This document shows positions 1 through 9,820 of a stretch of 38,864 bases of DNA, one piece after another; position 1 is the stretch's first letter; each line of letters starts with the position of its first letter. Below the pieces are notes generated by a model that was not told the DNA's origin, made no database searches, and saw nothing but the letters and a program-made list of their open reading frames with translations. Source of the DNA: Bacteroidales bacterium (GTDB lineage Bacteria > Bacteroidota > Bacteroidia > Bacteroidales > UBA10428); NCBI GenBank assembly GCA_016936215.1, contig JAFGPL010000198.1:1-38864 (forward strand), read 5' to 3'. Position numbers and translations under genes: made by a program.

Positions 1-51
1 AACTTAACTATTCCTCCCACCTATATTACGTTAGTGAAAACACGTTTCCGG

Positions 52-87
52 ACCGCCTGGTAAGCATTTCTGCCAGACGGTTTTTTT
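52..87 (+). terminator. Rho-independent terminator of an upstream plus-strand gene
   Basis: ACCGCCTGG pairs with CCAGACGGT (one internal mismatch, 12-nt loop) and is followed directly by seven T residues on the plus strand. It would end a plus-strand transcript entering from before the window. It abuts the 3' end of the convergent tcdA-like gene. On the minus strand no T-tract follows, so it probably serves only the unseen gene. Confidence 0.6.
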
Positions 88-808
88 ATTTGGATAGCAG
101 ATTTCTGACCACAACTGAAGCGCAAAAACATCCAAAAACAGGCGGCAGGTAAGAAATGGTGCCAACTGTTGATCGTTTAAAATTTTCAACAGGCACTTCC
201 AAAACAGCATTTTTATCTGCTATTTCAGATGAAAAAACGACATCTATGCCGTCGTTAACATTGTATTTTCTCAGGTATTTTCTTACCAGGTAAGCAAAAC
301 GGCAGTGGTGGCTTTTAGAAATATCAGCAACCTGTACTTTTGAAGGGTCGAATTTGGCGCCGGCCCCCATCGAGCTTACAATTCTGAACCCTTTAGTTTT
401 AGCTTTTGCAAGCAACTGAACCTTGGGGGTTAAAGAATCAATGGCATCAACAATATAGTCATATGTTTGATCAAGCAGTTTGTCAATCGTGTTTTCCACT
501 AGAAATTGTGAAAAGATGTGAAGTTTTAAATCAGGGTTAATGTCGGTAAGTCTTTCCCTGAATACTTCTGTTTTCAGACGATTTTCGGTACTCAAAAGTG
601 CAATGATCTGTCGGTTTCTGTTACCCGGTTGGACAATATCCGCATCGGCAATGGTTAATTCACCAATACCTGCCCTGCAAAGTTGTTCGACTGCATAACC
701 GCCAACACCCCCGAGGCCGGCTACCAAAACATGGGCATTACGGAGTATTTTAATTCCTTCATCGCCGATAAGGAGCCTCGTTTTTTCTTTCCAATCACCA
801 TTATTCAT
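86..808 (-). CDS. tcdA: tRNA threonylcarbamoyladenosine dehydratase (TcdA/CsdL type, ThiF/MoeB/E1 superfamily)
   Basis: The 240-residue protein is an E1-like ATP-dependent enzyme. Family knowledge: TcdA adenylates and dehydrates t6A37 in tRNA to the cyclic form ct6A, in the cytoplasm. Seen in sequence: the nucleotide-binding glycine loop VAGLGGVGGYA near residues 29-39, the acidic strand end IADADIVQPGNRNRQ near 53-67 that binds ATP and contributes the catalytic arginine, the DAIDS motif near 121-125, and a late SSMGAG segment. Length is close to the usual 240-270. Its start overlaps the stop of the upstream TatD gene by 4 bp (ATGA on the minus strand), so the two are translationally coupled. 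A MoeB/ThiF-like role is the main alternative, but the N-terminal TRLLIGDEGI segment and absence of a zinc CxxC pair favour TcdA. Confidence 0.85.
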   Translation of the reverse strand: MNNGDWKEKTRLLIGDEGIKILRNAHVLVAGLGGVGGYAVEQLCRAGIGELTIADADIVQPGNRNRQIIALLSTENRLKTEVFRERLTDINPDLKLHIFSQFLVENTIDKLLDQTYDYIVDAIDSLTPKVQLLAKAKTKGFRIVSSMGAGAKFDPSKVQVADISKSHHCRFAYLVRKYLRKYNVNDGIDVVFSSEIADKNAVLEVPVENFKRSTVGTISYLPPVFGCFCASVVVRNLLSK

Positions 809-1464
809 ATGAGTGTGCCAAAGCAGGTAGTAAAATTTTTTTGAATGATAACTGTCAATTGCACTATTTCCATAGCTCTTTCTTTCGCGGCTTTATCGTA
901 TACATCTGCAATGTTGATACCCGCATCGTCGGTTTCAAGGAACAGCCTGTTGACAGGCATATTTTTAAAAACCCCGAAAGCTTTGCTGTTTTCTTTAAAC
1001 AGCATAGTGCCGAATGAAAGATAACAATTGTTTTTCAACAATTCGTCTGCTATCTGCGTGCTTGCATTAAACCAGTGAATAATCCAGGGGATAGAAGGAT
1101 TGAATTTTTTCCGTATAGATATAATATCATCATAAGCTTTAACACAATGTATGATTACAGGCCTTCTGAATGTTTCAGCAATTTCAAGTTGTTGCTCGAA
1201 TGCATTAAGCTGATCAATATATGGGACATCGGTTTTTCTATCCAGACCGGTTTCACCAATGGCAATTACCTGCGGATTTTCTGCTGCCTTTCTCACACGG
1301 CTGATATCATCGGTTAAGCTGCCTTTTTTAACATGCCATGGATGTAAACCTACAGAATAAATATTTTGTGAATCCAAATGACCGGCATCTTTCGGAAAAA
1401 CATTTAACAATAAGAGGGTATCCTGATGATTGTATTTAGTATGCACATGAATGTCAATCAACAT
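805..1464 (-). CDS. TatD family metal-dependent hydrolase (DNase)
   Basis: A 219-residue TIM-barrel amidohydrolase-like protein of the TatD family, whose members are metal-dependent DNA 3'-exonucleases or related phosphoesterases. Metal-binding motifs appear in order: IDIHVHT (HxH) at residues 3-9, GETGLD near 87-92, HC near 122, HW near 146, and LETDD near 180-184. It is shorter than the usual ~255-residue TatD, as many Bacteroidota versions are; the loop regions, not the ligands, are reduced. Its stop overlaps the start of the tcdA-like gene by 4 bp, so the pair is an operon. The substrate cannot be told from sequence. Confidence 0.82.
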   Translation of the reverse strand: MLIDIHVHTKYNHQDTLLLLNVFPKDAGHLDSQNIYSVGLHPWHVKKGSLTDDISRVRKAAENPQVIAIGETGLDRKTDVPYIDQLNAFEQQLEIAETFRRPVIIHCVKAYDDIISIRKKFNPSIPWIIHWFNASTQIADELLKNNCYLSFGTMLFKENSKAFGVFKNMPVNRLFLETDDAGINIADVYDKAAKERAMEIVQLTVIIQKNFTTCFGTLI

Positions 1465-1551
1465 TTCGGGGATGTTGGTATTAATTTAAATTGTATTTTA
1501 AAGTAATTTCTTAGCTTAAATTTATGAATAAAATATTAAAAGCACCAGTAT

Positions 1552-3078
1552 TCAGTTCTTTATCTGTTGTAGTCCTTTTTCAATACGTCTGAGGGTTTCT
1601 TCTCTGCCAAGAAGTTCCATGATATCAAAAAGATGCGGGCCGATATTGGTACCTACCAAAAGCAAACGCAAAGGGTTCATTATTTTGCCGAATCCCAGGT
1701 TATGTTTTTCAATATATTCTTTAATCTCCTGTTCAAGGGCTGGTGCTTCAAATTTTTTAACAGGATTTATGATACTGCTGATATCTTTCATAAGGCTTGG
1801 GGTGTCCTCTTTCCAGAATTTAGAAATAACTTTTTCATCGTATCCTGCCGGAGGTACAAAGAAAAAATAACCCTGATGCCAGAAATCGCTGATGAAATGA
1901 GCTCTTTCTTTTAGCAGGCTGCATATTTTTTCGATTTTTTGGGAATTAAATTTTACCTTATTTTTTTCAAGCACCGGGATAAACAGTTCTGCAAGTTCTT
2001 TATCGCTTTTCCTGGTAAGGTACTGGTGATTAAACCATTTGGCTTTTTCAGGATCGAAACGCGCACCTGCTTTCTGAACTTTTTCAAGTGAGAAAAGGTT
2101 GACCAATTGTTCAATATTTAAAATTTCATCTTCAGTACCCGGGTTCCAGCCAAGCATAGCCAGCATATTGACAACAGCTTCGGGAAGATAACCCGATTCA
2201 CGATATCCCGATGAAATATCTCCGTTTGGTGCTTTCCACTCAAGCGGGAAAACGGGAAATCCGTCTTTATCGCCATCTCGTTTGCTTAGTTTACCTTGTC
2301 CGTTGGGTTTTAGAATAAGCGGAAGATGGGCGAAATATGGTTTTTCCCAGCCAAAAGCTTCGTAGAGAAGTACATGAAACGGAAGCGACGGCAGCCACTC
2401 TTCGCCCCTGATCACATGCGTTATTTCCATCAGGTGGTCGTCCACGATGTTGGCCAGGTGATAGGTCGGTAACCCGTCTGATTTGAAAATCACTTTATCG
2501 TCAATGGTTGAAGAGTTAAATGTTACATGGCCGCGGATGATATCATCGGCATGTACCTCTTTACCAGCAGGTGTTTTAAACCTTACAACATACGGAACGC
2601 CATTTTTTACCAGTTTCATTGCTTCTTCATCCCCCAGGGTGAGGGAGTTTTTTACAAGGTTTTTGTTTTCCCTGATTGATTGGTCGTAAGAAAATGTTTT
2701 CTTTTCTGCTTCGAAGTCTTTTCTCAGTTTTTCGATTTCTTCAGGGGTATCAAAAGCGTAGTAGGCGTTATTTTCTTTAATGAGTTGTTCTGTATATTTT
2801 ATATAAATCTCTTTCCTTTCAGATTGCCGGTAGGATTGATGAGGTCCGCCAACAGAAACCCCTTCGTCAATTTGAATGCCACACCATCCAAGCGATTCGA
2901 TGATATACTTTTCTGCGCCTTCTACATACCTCGTCTGGTCGGTATCTTCAATTCTAAGGATGAATGTGCCATGATTTTTTCTGGCAAACAAATAGTTAAA
3001 CAATGCTGTTCGCACACCCCCGATATGAAGCGGCCCTGTGGGACTGGGAGCAAATCTTACTCTAATTTTACCTGACAT
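1552..3078 (-). CDS. gltX: Glutamyl-tRNA synthetase
   Basis: A 508-residue class I aminoacyl-tRNA synthetase that charges tRNA-Glu in the cytoplasm. The N-terminal Rossmann fold carries the HIGH signature as PSPTGPLHIGGVRTALF near residues 11-27. The KMSKS loop appears as KLSKRDGD near 264-271, and ADDIIRGHVTF-like and RGEEWLPS segments belong to the catalytic core. The C-terminal half is the helical anticodon-binding region ending near EETLRRIEKGL. Length matches the family (470-510). It is divergent from the superoxide dismutase gene at 3218, with a 139-bp shared spacer, and probably has its own promoter. Confidence 0.97.
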   Translation of the reverse strand: MSGKIRVRFAPSPTGPLHIGGVRTALFNYLFARKNHGTFILRIEDTDQTRYVEGAEKYIIESLGWCGIQIDEGVSVGGPHQSYRQSERKEIYIKYTEQLIKENNAYYAFDTPEEIEKLRKDFEAEKKTFSYDQSIRENKNLVKNSLTLGDEEAMKLVKNGVPYVVRFKTPAGKEVHADDIIRGHVTFNSSTIDDKVIFKSDGLPTYHLANIVDDHLMEITHVIRGEEWLPSLPFHVLLYEAFGWEKPYFAHLPLILKPNGQGKLSKRDGDKDGFPVFPLEWKAPNGDISSGYRESGYLPEAVVNMLAMLGWNPGTEDEILNIEQLVNLFSLEKVQKAGARFDPEKAKWFNHQYLTRKSDKELAELFIPVLEKNKVKFNSQKIEKICSLLKERAHFISDFWHQGYFFFVPPAGYDEKVISKFWKEDTPSLMKDISSIINPVKKFEAPALEQEIKEYIEKHNLGFGKIMNPLRLLLVGTNIGPHLFDIMELLGREETLRRIEKGLQQIKN

Positions 3079-3217
3079 TTTCTTTTTTTGGCGAAGTTAG
3101 CGAAATAGGCGCTAAAACAGAAATCACAATAGTTAATTACTTTGAATTGAACAAAAAGTAGCAGCACATGTTATTTATTATGAATCTAAATAGTAAAACT
3201 TTTAAAAACATATAGTT

Positions 3218-3826
3218 ATGACAACAACAAAATTTGAATTACCAAAGCTAGATTATGCATACGATGCATTAGAGCCGCACATAGATGCGAAAACGATGGA
3301 GATACATCATACTAAACATCATGCCGCGTATACCAATAATCTTAACGCAGCCCTTAAGGGCACGGAGCATGAAGGCAAAGAAATTGAAGAACTTTTGAGA
3401 AATATTTCAAAGTTACCGGCATCTGTTCGCAATAACGGCGGTGGTTTTTACAACCATAACCTATTCTGGAAAGTTATGTCGCCCAAAGGTGGCGGACAGC
3501 CGTCAGGAGATCTGAAGAATGCCATTGACAGGTATTTCGGGTCTTTTGATAAATTCAAGGAACAGTTTTCGAATGCCGCTGCCACCCGTTTCGGTTCGGG
3601 ATGGGCATGGCTGGTGGTCAGCAACGGGGAATTGAAAATTACTTCTACTCCTAACCAGGATAACCCGTTAATGGATGTTGCCGATGTGAAAGGAACTCCC
3701 ATACTAGGGCTCGATGTTTGGGAACATGCCTATTATCTCAAGTACCAGAACCGCAGGCCTGAATACATTTCAGCTTTTTGGAGTGTTGTGAATTGGGAGG
3801 AGGTAGCAGGAAGGTTTAAATCCTGA
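3218..3826 (+). CDS. Superoxide dismutase, Mn-type signature
   Basis: A 202-residue Fe/Mn superoxide dismutase that converts superoxide to oxygen and peroxide. It has no signal peptide, so it is cytoplasmic. Metal ligands are visible: His in MEIHHTKHH (H30), His in FYNHNLFW, and Asp and His in [11 protein letters not shown]. Metal-type markers are Mn-like: GGGFYNH replaces the Fe-type AQ.WNH, and the outer-sphere Gln lies in PNQDNPL as in Escherichia coli SodA. It is well over a chance match to SodA along its full length. The gene is divergent from gltX and followed by a 138-bp nested inverted repeat that can act as a terminator. A second SOD of Fe type lies 8.2 kb downstream. Confidence 0.95.
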   Translation: MTTTKFELPKLDYAYDALEPHIDAKTMEIHHTKHHAAYTNNLNAALKGTEHEGKEIEELLRNISKLPASVRNNGGGFYNHNLFWKVMSPKGGGQPSGDLKNAIDRYFGSFDKFKEQFSNAAATRFGSGWAWLVVSNGELKITSTPNQDNPLMDVADVKGTPILGLDVWEHAYYLKYQNRRPEYISAFWSVVNWEEVAGRFKS

Positions 3827-3860
3827 GTTCATGAAATAGTAAAATATTAAGCAAATATTA

Positions 3861-3998
3861 AAGAGGCTGCTTAAAAAGTCACTTCTCTTGTCATTCTGAA
3901 CGATAGTGAAGAATCTATATTGTAGAATAAGAGATGTTTAGCTATCGCTCAACATGACAAATCGTGTTAGAAAAAGACTTTTTACACAGCCTCTTTTT
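3861..3998. repeat. Nested inverted-repeat element, copy 1 (MITE- or terminator-like)
   Basis: The outer arms read AAGAGGCTGCTTAAAAAGTC at the left and GACTTTTTACACAGCCTCTT at the right. A second nested pair has GTCATTCTGAACGATAG on the left and CTATCGCTCAACATGAC on the right. The right edge runs into a T-rich stretch, so the transcript would form a long hairpin followed by U residues. A second copy with the same outer arms but a different centre lies at 11824-11962. The inner GTCATTCTGA...GAAGAATCT phrase resembles intergenic repeats common in Bacteroidota. It carries no coding sequence. Confidence 0.75.
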
Positions 3999-4453
3999 AT
4001 TTTGTTCAATTTTTATTTTCAATACAGATAACTAAGTCTTCTTTATTGCCTGTTCAGAGATTATACCGAATATAATAGTGATGATATTAAGGTTTAATAC
4101 CTTCTTGGATAATTATATAGGTATAAATACACAAAAAGAATTAAGTATTTTGCGTCTTCATAAAATAGTAAAAATACAGGTAGTTATACGTGTTTATACT
4201 TATAACTTACCTAAAATCTTAACGTATATTTACTTAAGAAATCGAAAACAAAAATCAGAAAACTGAATGGTTTTTATAATTAAGTATACATGCTCATAAC
4301 CAGGGAAAGTACATTTCAAAATTATTGAGTAAATAATTGTTATTAAAAGTCATTGAATTACCTAAAATATTTATTAAATTTATTAGTAATAAAGAATATT
4401 TAGTTTATAATCAATCATTTATTAGAAATTAGCAAATAGTTACAAAAGCAAAT
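3999..4453. other. A/T-rich spacer before the chemosensory operon, probable promoter region
   Basis: This 455-bp stretch is very A/T-rich. The only open frame on the plus strand (4078-4266, 62 codons) has random-looking composition and no recognisable domain, so it is not called as a gene. No convincing TTTG/TAnnTTTG promoter pair was found. Since the following operon begins at 4454 and the preceding repeat is terminator-like, the operon promoter most likely lies here. Confidence 0.4.
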
Positions 4454-4825
4454 ATGAAAAAAAAGATTGTTGTAGTTGATGATTTTGAGAACACCCGCTG
4501 GATAATAGAATTTGCTCTCAGAGGCATTGAATGTGAAGTATTGAAAGCAGAAAATGGTAAAGAAGCATTGAAATTCTTTGATGGAAGGTCTGTTGATCTT
4601 TTAATTACTGATTATAATATGCCGGTAATGGATGGGGCTCAATTAATTTCTGAAGTAAGAAACATGGAAAGTTACCAGTTTATGCCGGTAATTATGCTTA
4701 CAACAGAAACCAGTGAAAAGAAGAAAGAGAAAGCAAAGGAATCAAAGGTTACTGCATGGATACAGAAACCATTTAAGCAGGAAGAATTTATGGCGATAAT
4801 TAAAAGATGTCTCAGGATTAAATAG
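4454..4825 (+). CDS. cheY: CheY-like single-domain response regulator
   Basis: A 123-residue receiver domain with no output domain. Key residues are present: the acidic pair D9-D10, the phosphoacceptor D53 in LLITDYNMPVMDG, the switch Thr in VIMLTTET, and the Lys in WIQKPFK. It would accept phosphate from the CheA encoded 26 bp downstream and act by protein contact. It is the first gene of a six-gene operon. There are no flagellar or gliding genes in the window, so the target of the phosphorylated form is unknown. Confidence 0.93.
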   Translation: MKKKIVVVDDFENTRWIIEFALRGIECEVLKAENGKEALKFFDGRSVDLLITDYNMPVMDGAQLISEVRNMESYQFMPVIMLTTETSEKKKEKAKESKVTAWIQKPFKQEEFMAIIKRCLRIK

Positions 4826-4851
4826 GTGTTAATCAGAATTATTAAATTGAA

Positions 4852-6972
4852 ATGATTGATAGCTCGTTTCTTAAAAATAATTTTATATCTGAAGCCAGAG
4901 AATTATTGGATAAGCTTGAATCTCAACTTCTTGAATTAGAGAAAAGACCTACTGATATAGATATCATTCAGGAGATTTTCAGAATAACACATACTTTTAA
5001 AGGCTCAGCCACCATGGTTGGTTTTGATAAAATTGGCAAAATAGCTCATCACCTCGAAAGCATTTATGATTCAATACGGAAAGGAGTGCTGCATGCTTCG
5101 GGAGAAATAATTACGCTTACCTTAAAAACGACAGATGTTCTATCTCTTTTACTTGAAAAAAATGAAGAATTAGACAACGAGGAACAATCGGAATTTAATA
5201 AACTCTATCTTGAAATAGAAAGTTATAGCAATAGTAATTCTCAGGATTCAATAATAGAAAACGAATCTGAAAAAAGCGGATTAAATAATATTTCAGAGAT
5301 AGAAGAAAAGTATTTCTTTATTCATTTCAAACCAAACAAGGATATTTTTATAAGAGGCATAAATCCACATTATTTATTTGAAGATATTGGCGAACTTGGT
5401 AGGTATTGGTCAGATCCCAGGTTTGATAGAGAAACTCAAATAAATCAGGATGATAAAAAGGAGTTTTCAGAACAATGGATTATTTTCCTGTCAACTTCTA
5501 AAAACAGAGAAGATATAATAGATCAGTTTTTATTTTATCAGGACGATGAATACGAAATTTTCCAAATTGATTCTGAAAATATTCATTCTGATAAAGAATT
5601 CATTAAATATTATTCAGGTATTGATCAATTGAAACCAGATGTTAATAAAATTTCAGAAATACTATTTGGTTTAAAGTCTGATACAACACCTGAAAATTTA
5701 AATATCACAGATGATGATCAGGGTATTTTGGCCAATCAGATTCCGGCAGAAGTTGATAATGAAGATGCTATGAATGAACAGGTTTTCACTGAAAAATCTG
5801 TTTCTGTAAATAGCATCGAAAGTATTCGTGTACCATCATATAAACTTGACGAACTAATAAACCTGGTAAGCGAGCTGGTAATTATCAATTCACAACTTTC
5901 TTATCAGATTGAAGGAACTCAAAGTGCACAATTAAAAAAGACAATAAATACACTTGAAAAACTATATAAACAGTTACGAAATAATGCTCTTGAATTGAGG
6001 TTAGTTCCCATTAAGAAAATAACATTGAAATTCCAAAGATTGGTGCGTGATCTTTCTAAAAAATTAAATAAAAAGGTTGAATTCATCACAGTTGGCACAG
6101 ACACCGAACTGGATTCAAACATTATCAGTAAAATTGAGAGTCCTTTAATGCATATTATCCGCAATAGCTTAGATCATGGTATTGAAGATGAAGAAACCCG
6201 TATTAATCAAAGTAAATCACCTACCGGTATAATCAGGTTAATCTCTTTTTATTCCGGAGCCAACGTATTTATTCAGGTACAGGATGATGGAAAAGGCATA
6301 GATAAAGAGTTCATCAGAAAAAAAGCAATCGAAAAAGGAATTATCAATGCTACAGATAAACTCTCAGACAAAGAGATCTACGATATTATTTTTCTTCCGG
6401 GTTTTTCTACCGCGCAAAGTCTAACCGATTTATCTGGAAGAGGCGTGGGTATGGATGTGGTTAAAAAAAATATCCAGGAACTCAGAGGTACAATAGAAAT
6501 AGATTCTGAAATTGGCCTTGGAACAAGTGTTACCTTGAAATTACCCTTAACATTGTCAATAATAGATACACTTCAGGTTAACGTAAATGAAAAGCCTTAT
6601 CTGATTCCGCTCAATATAATTGATAGCTGTTACAAAATTAATCATTCGGAACTTGTGAATTCAAGCAGTAAACACATTCAATTTAAAGATCAGATATTGC
6701 CATATATTTATTTGCGTGAATACTTCAAACTTGATGGTGAAGTCCCGGAAATAGAGCATCTCATTATTCTTGAATACAACGAGAAGAAATACGGTTTAAT
6801 AGCTGATAAAGTAATTGGTGAGCACCAGGCTGTTATAAAACCTCTTGGCCCCATTCATAAAAATCAGGAATATATTACCGGGGCAGGAATTTTAGGAGAT
6901 GGTAGTTTGGCAATAATTCTTGATGCCAACAAATTGATTTTAAGTATTAAAGAAGAAGCTATATACGAATAG
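4852..6972 (+). CDS. cheA: Chemotaxis histidine kinase CheA
   Basis: A 706-residue CheA with the standard domain order. The Hpt domain (about 1-110) has the phosphorylated His at H47 in RITHTFKGSA. A middle domain (about 135-245), starting FFIHFKPNKDIFIRG, resembles the P2-like docking domain of other CheA proteins. An acidic linker follows. The dimerisation helix begins near SIRVPSYKLDEL (~323), the HATPase shows the N box HIIRNSLDHG (~433), DDGKGID and GRGVGMDVV (~529), and the C-terminal CheW-like domain runs from about 570. All catalytic motifs are intact. It lies 26 bp after cheY and 5 bp before cheW, so it is part of the operon. It should phosphorylate the upstream CheY and couple to the downstream MCP through CheW. 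Confidence 0.96.
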   Translation: MIDSSFLKNNFISEARELLDKLESQLLELEKRPTDIDIIQEIFRITHTFKGSATMVGFDKIGKIAHHLESIYDSIRKGVLHASGEIITLTLKTTDVLSLLLEKNEELDNEEQSEFNKLYLEIESYSNSNSQDSIIENESEKSGLNNISEIEEKYFFIHFKPNKDIFIRGINPHYLFEDIGELGRYWSDPRFDRETQINQDDKKEFSEQWIIFLSTSKNREDIIDQFLFYQDDEYEIFQIDSENIHSDKEFIKYYSGIDQLKPDVNKISEILFGLKSDTTPENLNITDDDQGILANQIPAEVDNEDAMNEQVFTEKSVSVNSIESIRVPSYKLDELINLVSELVIINSQLSYQIEGTQSAQLKKTINTLEKLYKQLRNNALELRLVPIKKITLKFQRLVRDLSKKLNKKVEFITVGTDTELDSNIISKIESPLMHIIRNSLDHGIEDEETRINQSKSPTGIIRLISFYSGANVFIQVQDDGKGIDKEFIRKKAIEKGIINATDKLSDKEIYDIIFLPGFSTAQSLTDLSGRGVGMDVVKKNIQELRGTIEIDSEIGLGTSVTLKLPLTLSIIDTLQVNVNEKPYLIPLNIIDSCYKINHSELVNSSSKHIQFKDQILPYIYLREYFKLDGEVPEIEHLIILEYNEKKYGLIADKVIGEHQAVIKPLGPIHKNQEYITGAGILGDGSLAIILDANKLILSIKEEAIYE

Positions 6973-6977
6973 GATTC

Positions 6978-7484
6978 ATGAAAACACATTACCAGTTAAA
7001 AGAATTATCATACCTGATTTTTACCCTTGGTAAAGAACAATTTGCCGTAAATGTGAATAAGATTATAGAAGTTATCCGGAATACAGAATTAACTGAGGTA
7101 CCGCGAACCGAAAAATATATTGAAGGAATAATCAATTTCAGGGGCGACATAGTAACAGTAGTGAATACCAAAAGAAAAATCAATCTTGCCGATAAAAAAG
7201 AGATAAAAAATCCTGTTATTATTGTTTTTGAACTTCAGTTCGATGGTAAGATAGTAAGATTGGGTGCTTTGGCGGATAAGGTAAAAAAAGTAATTGAAAT
7301 AAGTGAAGATGAGATACAAGCGGTACCCGATTTCGGAAGCTATTTTAATCCTGAATTTCTTGAGGGAGCAATTAATACACCTCAGGGTTTTACAATGATT
7401 CTGGATATAGAAAAGATATTCTCGGCAAAAGATGTTGAAATCATTAAAAAAATAGAAGAAAAACAAATAGAAAAATCATTTTAA
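6978..7484 (+). CDS. cheW: CheW coupling protein
   Basis: A 168-residue single CheW domain, the scaffold that links CheA to a chemoreceptor tip. It opens with YLIFTLGKEQFAVNVNKIIEV and continues through EVPRTEKYIEGIINFRGDIVTVVN, both classic CheW strands, and GALADKVKKVIEI in the second half. It starts 5 bp after cheA and ends 2 bp before the YfiR-like gene, so translation is likely coupled. It has a lysine- and glutamate-rich tail of about 20 residues. Confidence 0.94.
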   Translation: MKTHYQLKELSYLIFTLGKEQFAVNVNKIIEVIRNTELTEVPRTEKYIEGIINFRGDIVTVVNTKRKINLADKKEIKNPVIIVFELQFDGKIVRLGALADKVKKVIEISEDEIQAVPDFGSYFNPEFLEGAINTPQGFTMILDIEKIFSAKDVEIIKKIEEKQIEKSF

Positions 7485-7486
7485 TT

Positions 7487-7999
7487 ATGAAAGCAAAAAT
7501 TATTGTATTAACGGCTTTAATTTCCATTATGTTTGTAAACAATATCAATGCACAGATTGAGAAATTTCAGGCTGCATATATTGTTAATTTCACCCGGTTT
7601 ATTGAGTGGCCGGCAGATTATATCCCAGGAAATTTCATTATCGGCGTTCTTAATAACGATCCGATTGTTAAAGAGTTGGAGAGTATTGCCCCGAACAAAA
7701 CAGTTTTTGGAAAAAAAATTGAAGTAAAAGTTTTCAACAGTCCCGAAGCAATTAAACCAATTCATATTATTTTCATACCTGCTCATCAATCGGCAAAGAT
7801 AGATGCTGTAACCACCAAATTGAATGGTCAAAGTACCCTTATTGTTTCTCATGGCAGCAATGGAATAAACGAAGGCTCTGGGATTAACTTTTTATTTGTA
7901 GATAATAAACTACAATTTGAAATAAAAAAATCAAACATTACAAAATACAATCTGAAGGTTAGTTCTGATCTTGAAAATCTTGCCAGAAAAAAATACTAA
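7487..7999 (+). CDS. YfiR/DUF4154-family periplasmic protein
   Basis: A 170-residue protein with a signal peptide ([22 protein letters not shown], cleavage likely before QIEKF). The body matches the YfiR family pattern: [16 protein letters not shown] near the start, a [11 protein letters not shown] strand, the [12 protein letters not shown] segment, [26 protein letters not shown], and a final [10 protein letters not shown] helix. Family knowledge: Pseudomonas YfiR is a periplasmic repressor of the diguanylate cyclase YfiN, and Bacteroidota homologues often sit beside TonB-dependent receptors and sensor proteins. Here it lies between cheW and an MCP, with gaps of 2 and 23 bp. Inference: it may relay or gate a periplasmic or outer-membrane signal to the MCP. 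No diguanylate cyclase is in the window. Confidence 0.85.
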   Translation: MKAKIIVLTALISIMFVNNINAQIEKFQAAYIVNFTRFIEWPADYIPGNFIIGVLNNDPIVKELESIAPNKTVFGKKIEVKVFNSPEAIKPIHIIFIPAHQSAKIDAVTTKLNGQSTLIVSHGSNGINEGSGINFLFVDNKLQFEIKKSNITKYNLKVSSDLENLARKKY

Positions 8000-8022
8000 T
8001 CACAGTATTTAATAAAGAAAAT

Positions 8023-9798
8023 ATGAAAATTAAATTAACAATTTCGCGTCGGTTGATTCTTGGTTTTGGTACGATTACCCTATTGGTTCTGATAGCTTTA
8101 ACATCAATTTTTTTCACTTTAAACCGAAGTGCAAAAATTGCGAATAATAATCTCAATTTAATTTCTCCATCAACAGAAGGTATCAATGAATTGAATGTTC
8201 TGATAAATGAAACCAAAATGTTGATAAAGAATTGGATATTTGTAGAGAAACATTCTGATACACAGGATAAATTGAAATTAAAGAGTATTCACGAAAAGGA
8301 ATATCCTGAATTAATTGAACAATTGGCAACATTATCAAAGCATTGGAGTAATGCGGAAAAAGAGCTTTTTGATGAGATAATTAAAAGTATTAATGACACT
8401 TTGTTTCCACTACACAAATCAGTTATGTCTTCATTGTCATCATTCGAAAGTTATGATGATCTGTTGTTGCTTTTCGATATCTATCCATTGGTTGAAGCGG
8501 AGGGAAATATTACATCAAGCACTCAAAACATTCAGGAAAAAATTTCATCTCTTCATGTTTTAATAGCCGGTAAGCAGGATAGTGGTAATAACCGTTTGAT
8601 ACGTTCTTTTAGTGTATTCAGGGTATTTCTTGTAATAGTCAGCATTGCCTTAATACTTATTGCTGTTTTCTCTTCACTGGTTACAACCAGAAATATAATC
8701 ACTCCAATTAATCAATTAAAATCAAGTTTATTGAGAAAAAGCAAAGGTTATTTTTCTGAAGAGTTTGTTGAGCCCAGGGAAGATGAGATTGGTGAAATGA
8801 CAACTGCACTTGAAGAAATGTCAGGAAGTATCCGAACAATAGTTGAGGATATTCAAACAGGTGCAGGAATCCTTGCTACCAGCAGCAAGTCAATTAATGA
8901 CTCAGCAAGGGCTATTGCTGATGGTGCAAACATGCAGGCTTCATCTGCTGAAGAAGTGTCAGCTTCCATGGAAGAGATGACTTCCATTACAAATCAAAAT
9001 ACTGAAAATGCACAACATGCAGAAAAAATTGCAAAACAAGTGGCCAATAACGTTGAAGAAATTCGCAGTTCAGTTGCAAATACTGCAAAAGCAATGAAAA
9101 ATATCACTGAAAAAATTTCAATTATCAATGATATAGCCGAACGCATAGATTTACTAGCCATTAATGCAGCCATTGAAGCTGCACGGGCTGGTGAGCATGG
9201 TAAAGGATTTGCGGTAGTAGCCAGTGAAGTGAGAAATCTTGCCGAAAGCAGTCAGGTCGCAGCCAACGAAATTGATGAGGCATCGAAAAAAAGTGTCGAG
9301 ATTGCAGAAAAGTCCAATGTATTACTAGAAGGAATAATCCCACATATTAATGAAACACTTAACAGGGTTCAGGAAATTAGTTCTGCAAGTATAGAACAAA
9401 GTTTAGGTATAAATCAGGTAAATATTGCTATTCAACAATTAACCAGTATAATTCAAAATAATTCTGCATCTGCGGAGGAACTTTCTGCAAGTTCTGACGA
9501 ACTGCTTCATCAATCGGATAATTTGTTAAAAGGAATTACATTTTTTAAAATTAATGAAAACGAGGAAGTAGAATCTACTGAAGAGCTTGAAAAACAGATA
9601 GAAAAGTTAAAGGAGTTACTAATAAAAAGAAAACATGATTATAAGAAATATGAAATAACCGATATTGAAAAAGAGACAGATAAAAGAAAAAATGAAACAA
9701 ATAAACCTAAAACTATTGAAGAGAAAGTTTTAGAAAAAAATAAAGGAATCAAGATCAATATGAAGGAAAAAGATGATGATGAATTTGAAAAATATTAA
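8023..9798 (+). CDS. Methyl-accepting chemotaxis protein (transmembrane chemoreceptor)
   Basis: A 591-residue inner-membrane receptor. The first membrane segment is at about 8-32, followed by a mainly helical periplasmic domain (about 33-195, four-helix type) and a second membrane segment at about 198-220 ([19 protein letters not shown]). A HAMP-like region (about 221-275) precedes the long cytoplasmic coiled coil. The hairpin tip that binds CheA/CheW is highly conserved: [20 protein letters not shown] with [14 protein letters not shown] after it. The tail after about 510 is lysine/glutamate-rich and lacks an NWETF-like CheR tether. The gene is 23 bp after the YfiR-like gene and 22 bp before a TonB-dependent receptor. 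Confidence 0.95.
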   Translation: MKIKLTISRRLILGFGTITLLVLIALTSIFFTLNRSAKIANNNLNLISPSTEGINELNVLINETKMLIKNWIFVEKHSDTQDKLKLKSIHEKEYPELIEQLATLSKHWSNAEKELFDEIIKSINDTLFPLHKSVMSSLSSFESYDDLLLLFDIYPLVEAEGNITSSTQNIQEKISSLHVLIAGKQDSGNNRLIRSFSVFRVFLVIVSIALILIAVFSSLVTTRNIITPINQLKSSLLRKSKGYFSEEFVEPREDEIGEMTTALEEMSGSIRTIVEDIQTGAGILATSSKSINDSARAIADGANMQASSAEEVSASMEEMTSITNQNTENAQHAEKIAKQVANNVEEIRSSVANTAKAMKNITEKISIINDIAERIDLLAINAAIEAARAGEHGKGFAVVASEVRNLAESSQVAANEIDEASKKSVEIAEKSNVLLEGIIPHINETLNRVQEISSASIEQSLGINQVNIAIQQLTSIIQNNSASAEELSASSDELLHQSDNLLKGITFFKINENEEVESTEELEKQIEKLKELLIKRKHDYKKYEITDIEKETDKRKNETNKPKTIEEKVLEKNKGIKINMKEKDDDEFEKY

Positions 9799-9820
9799 TT
9801 GTTAATTAAATCTAAAAATC

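Noticed and set aside
4078-4266. Open frame of 62 codons before the chemosensory operon
   Set aside because: Very A/T-rich, no recognisable domain, random-looking composition; more likely leader or promoter DNA.
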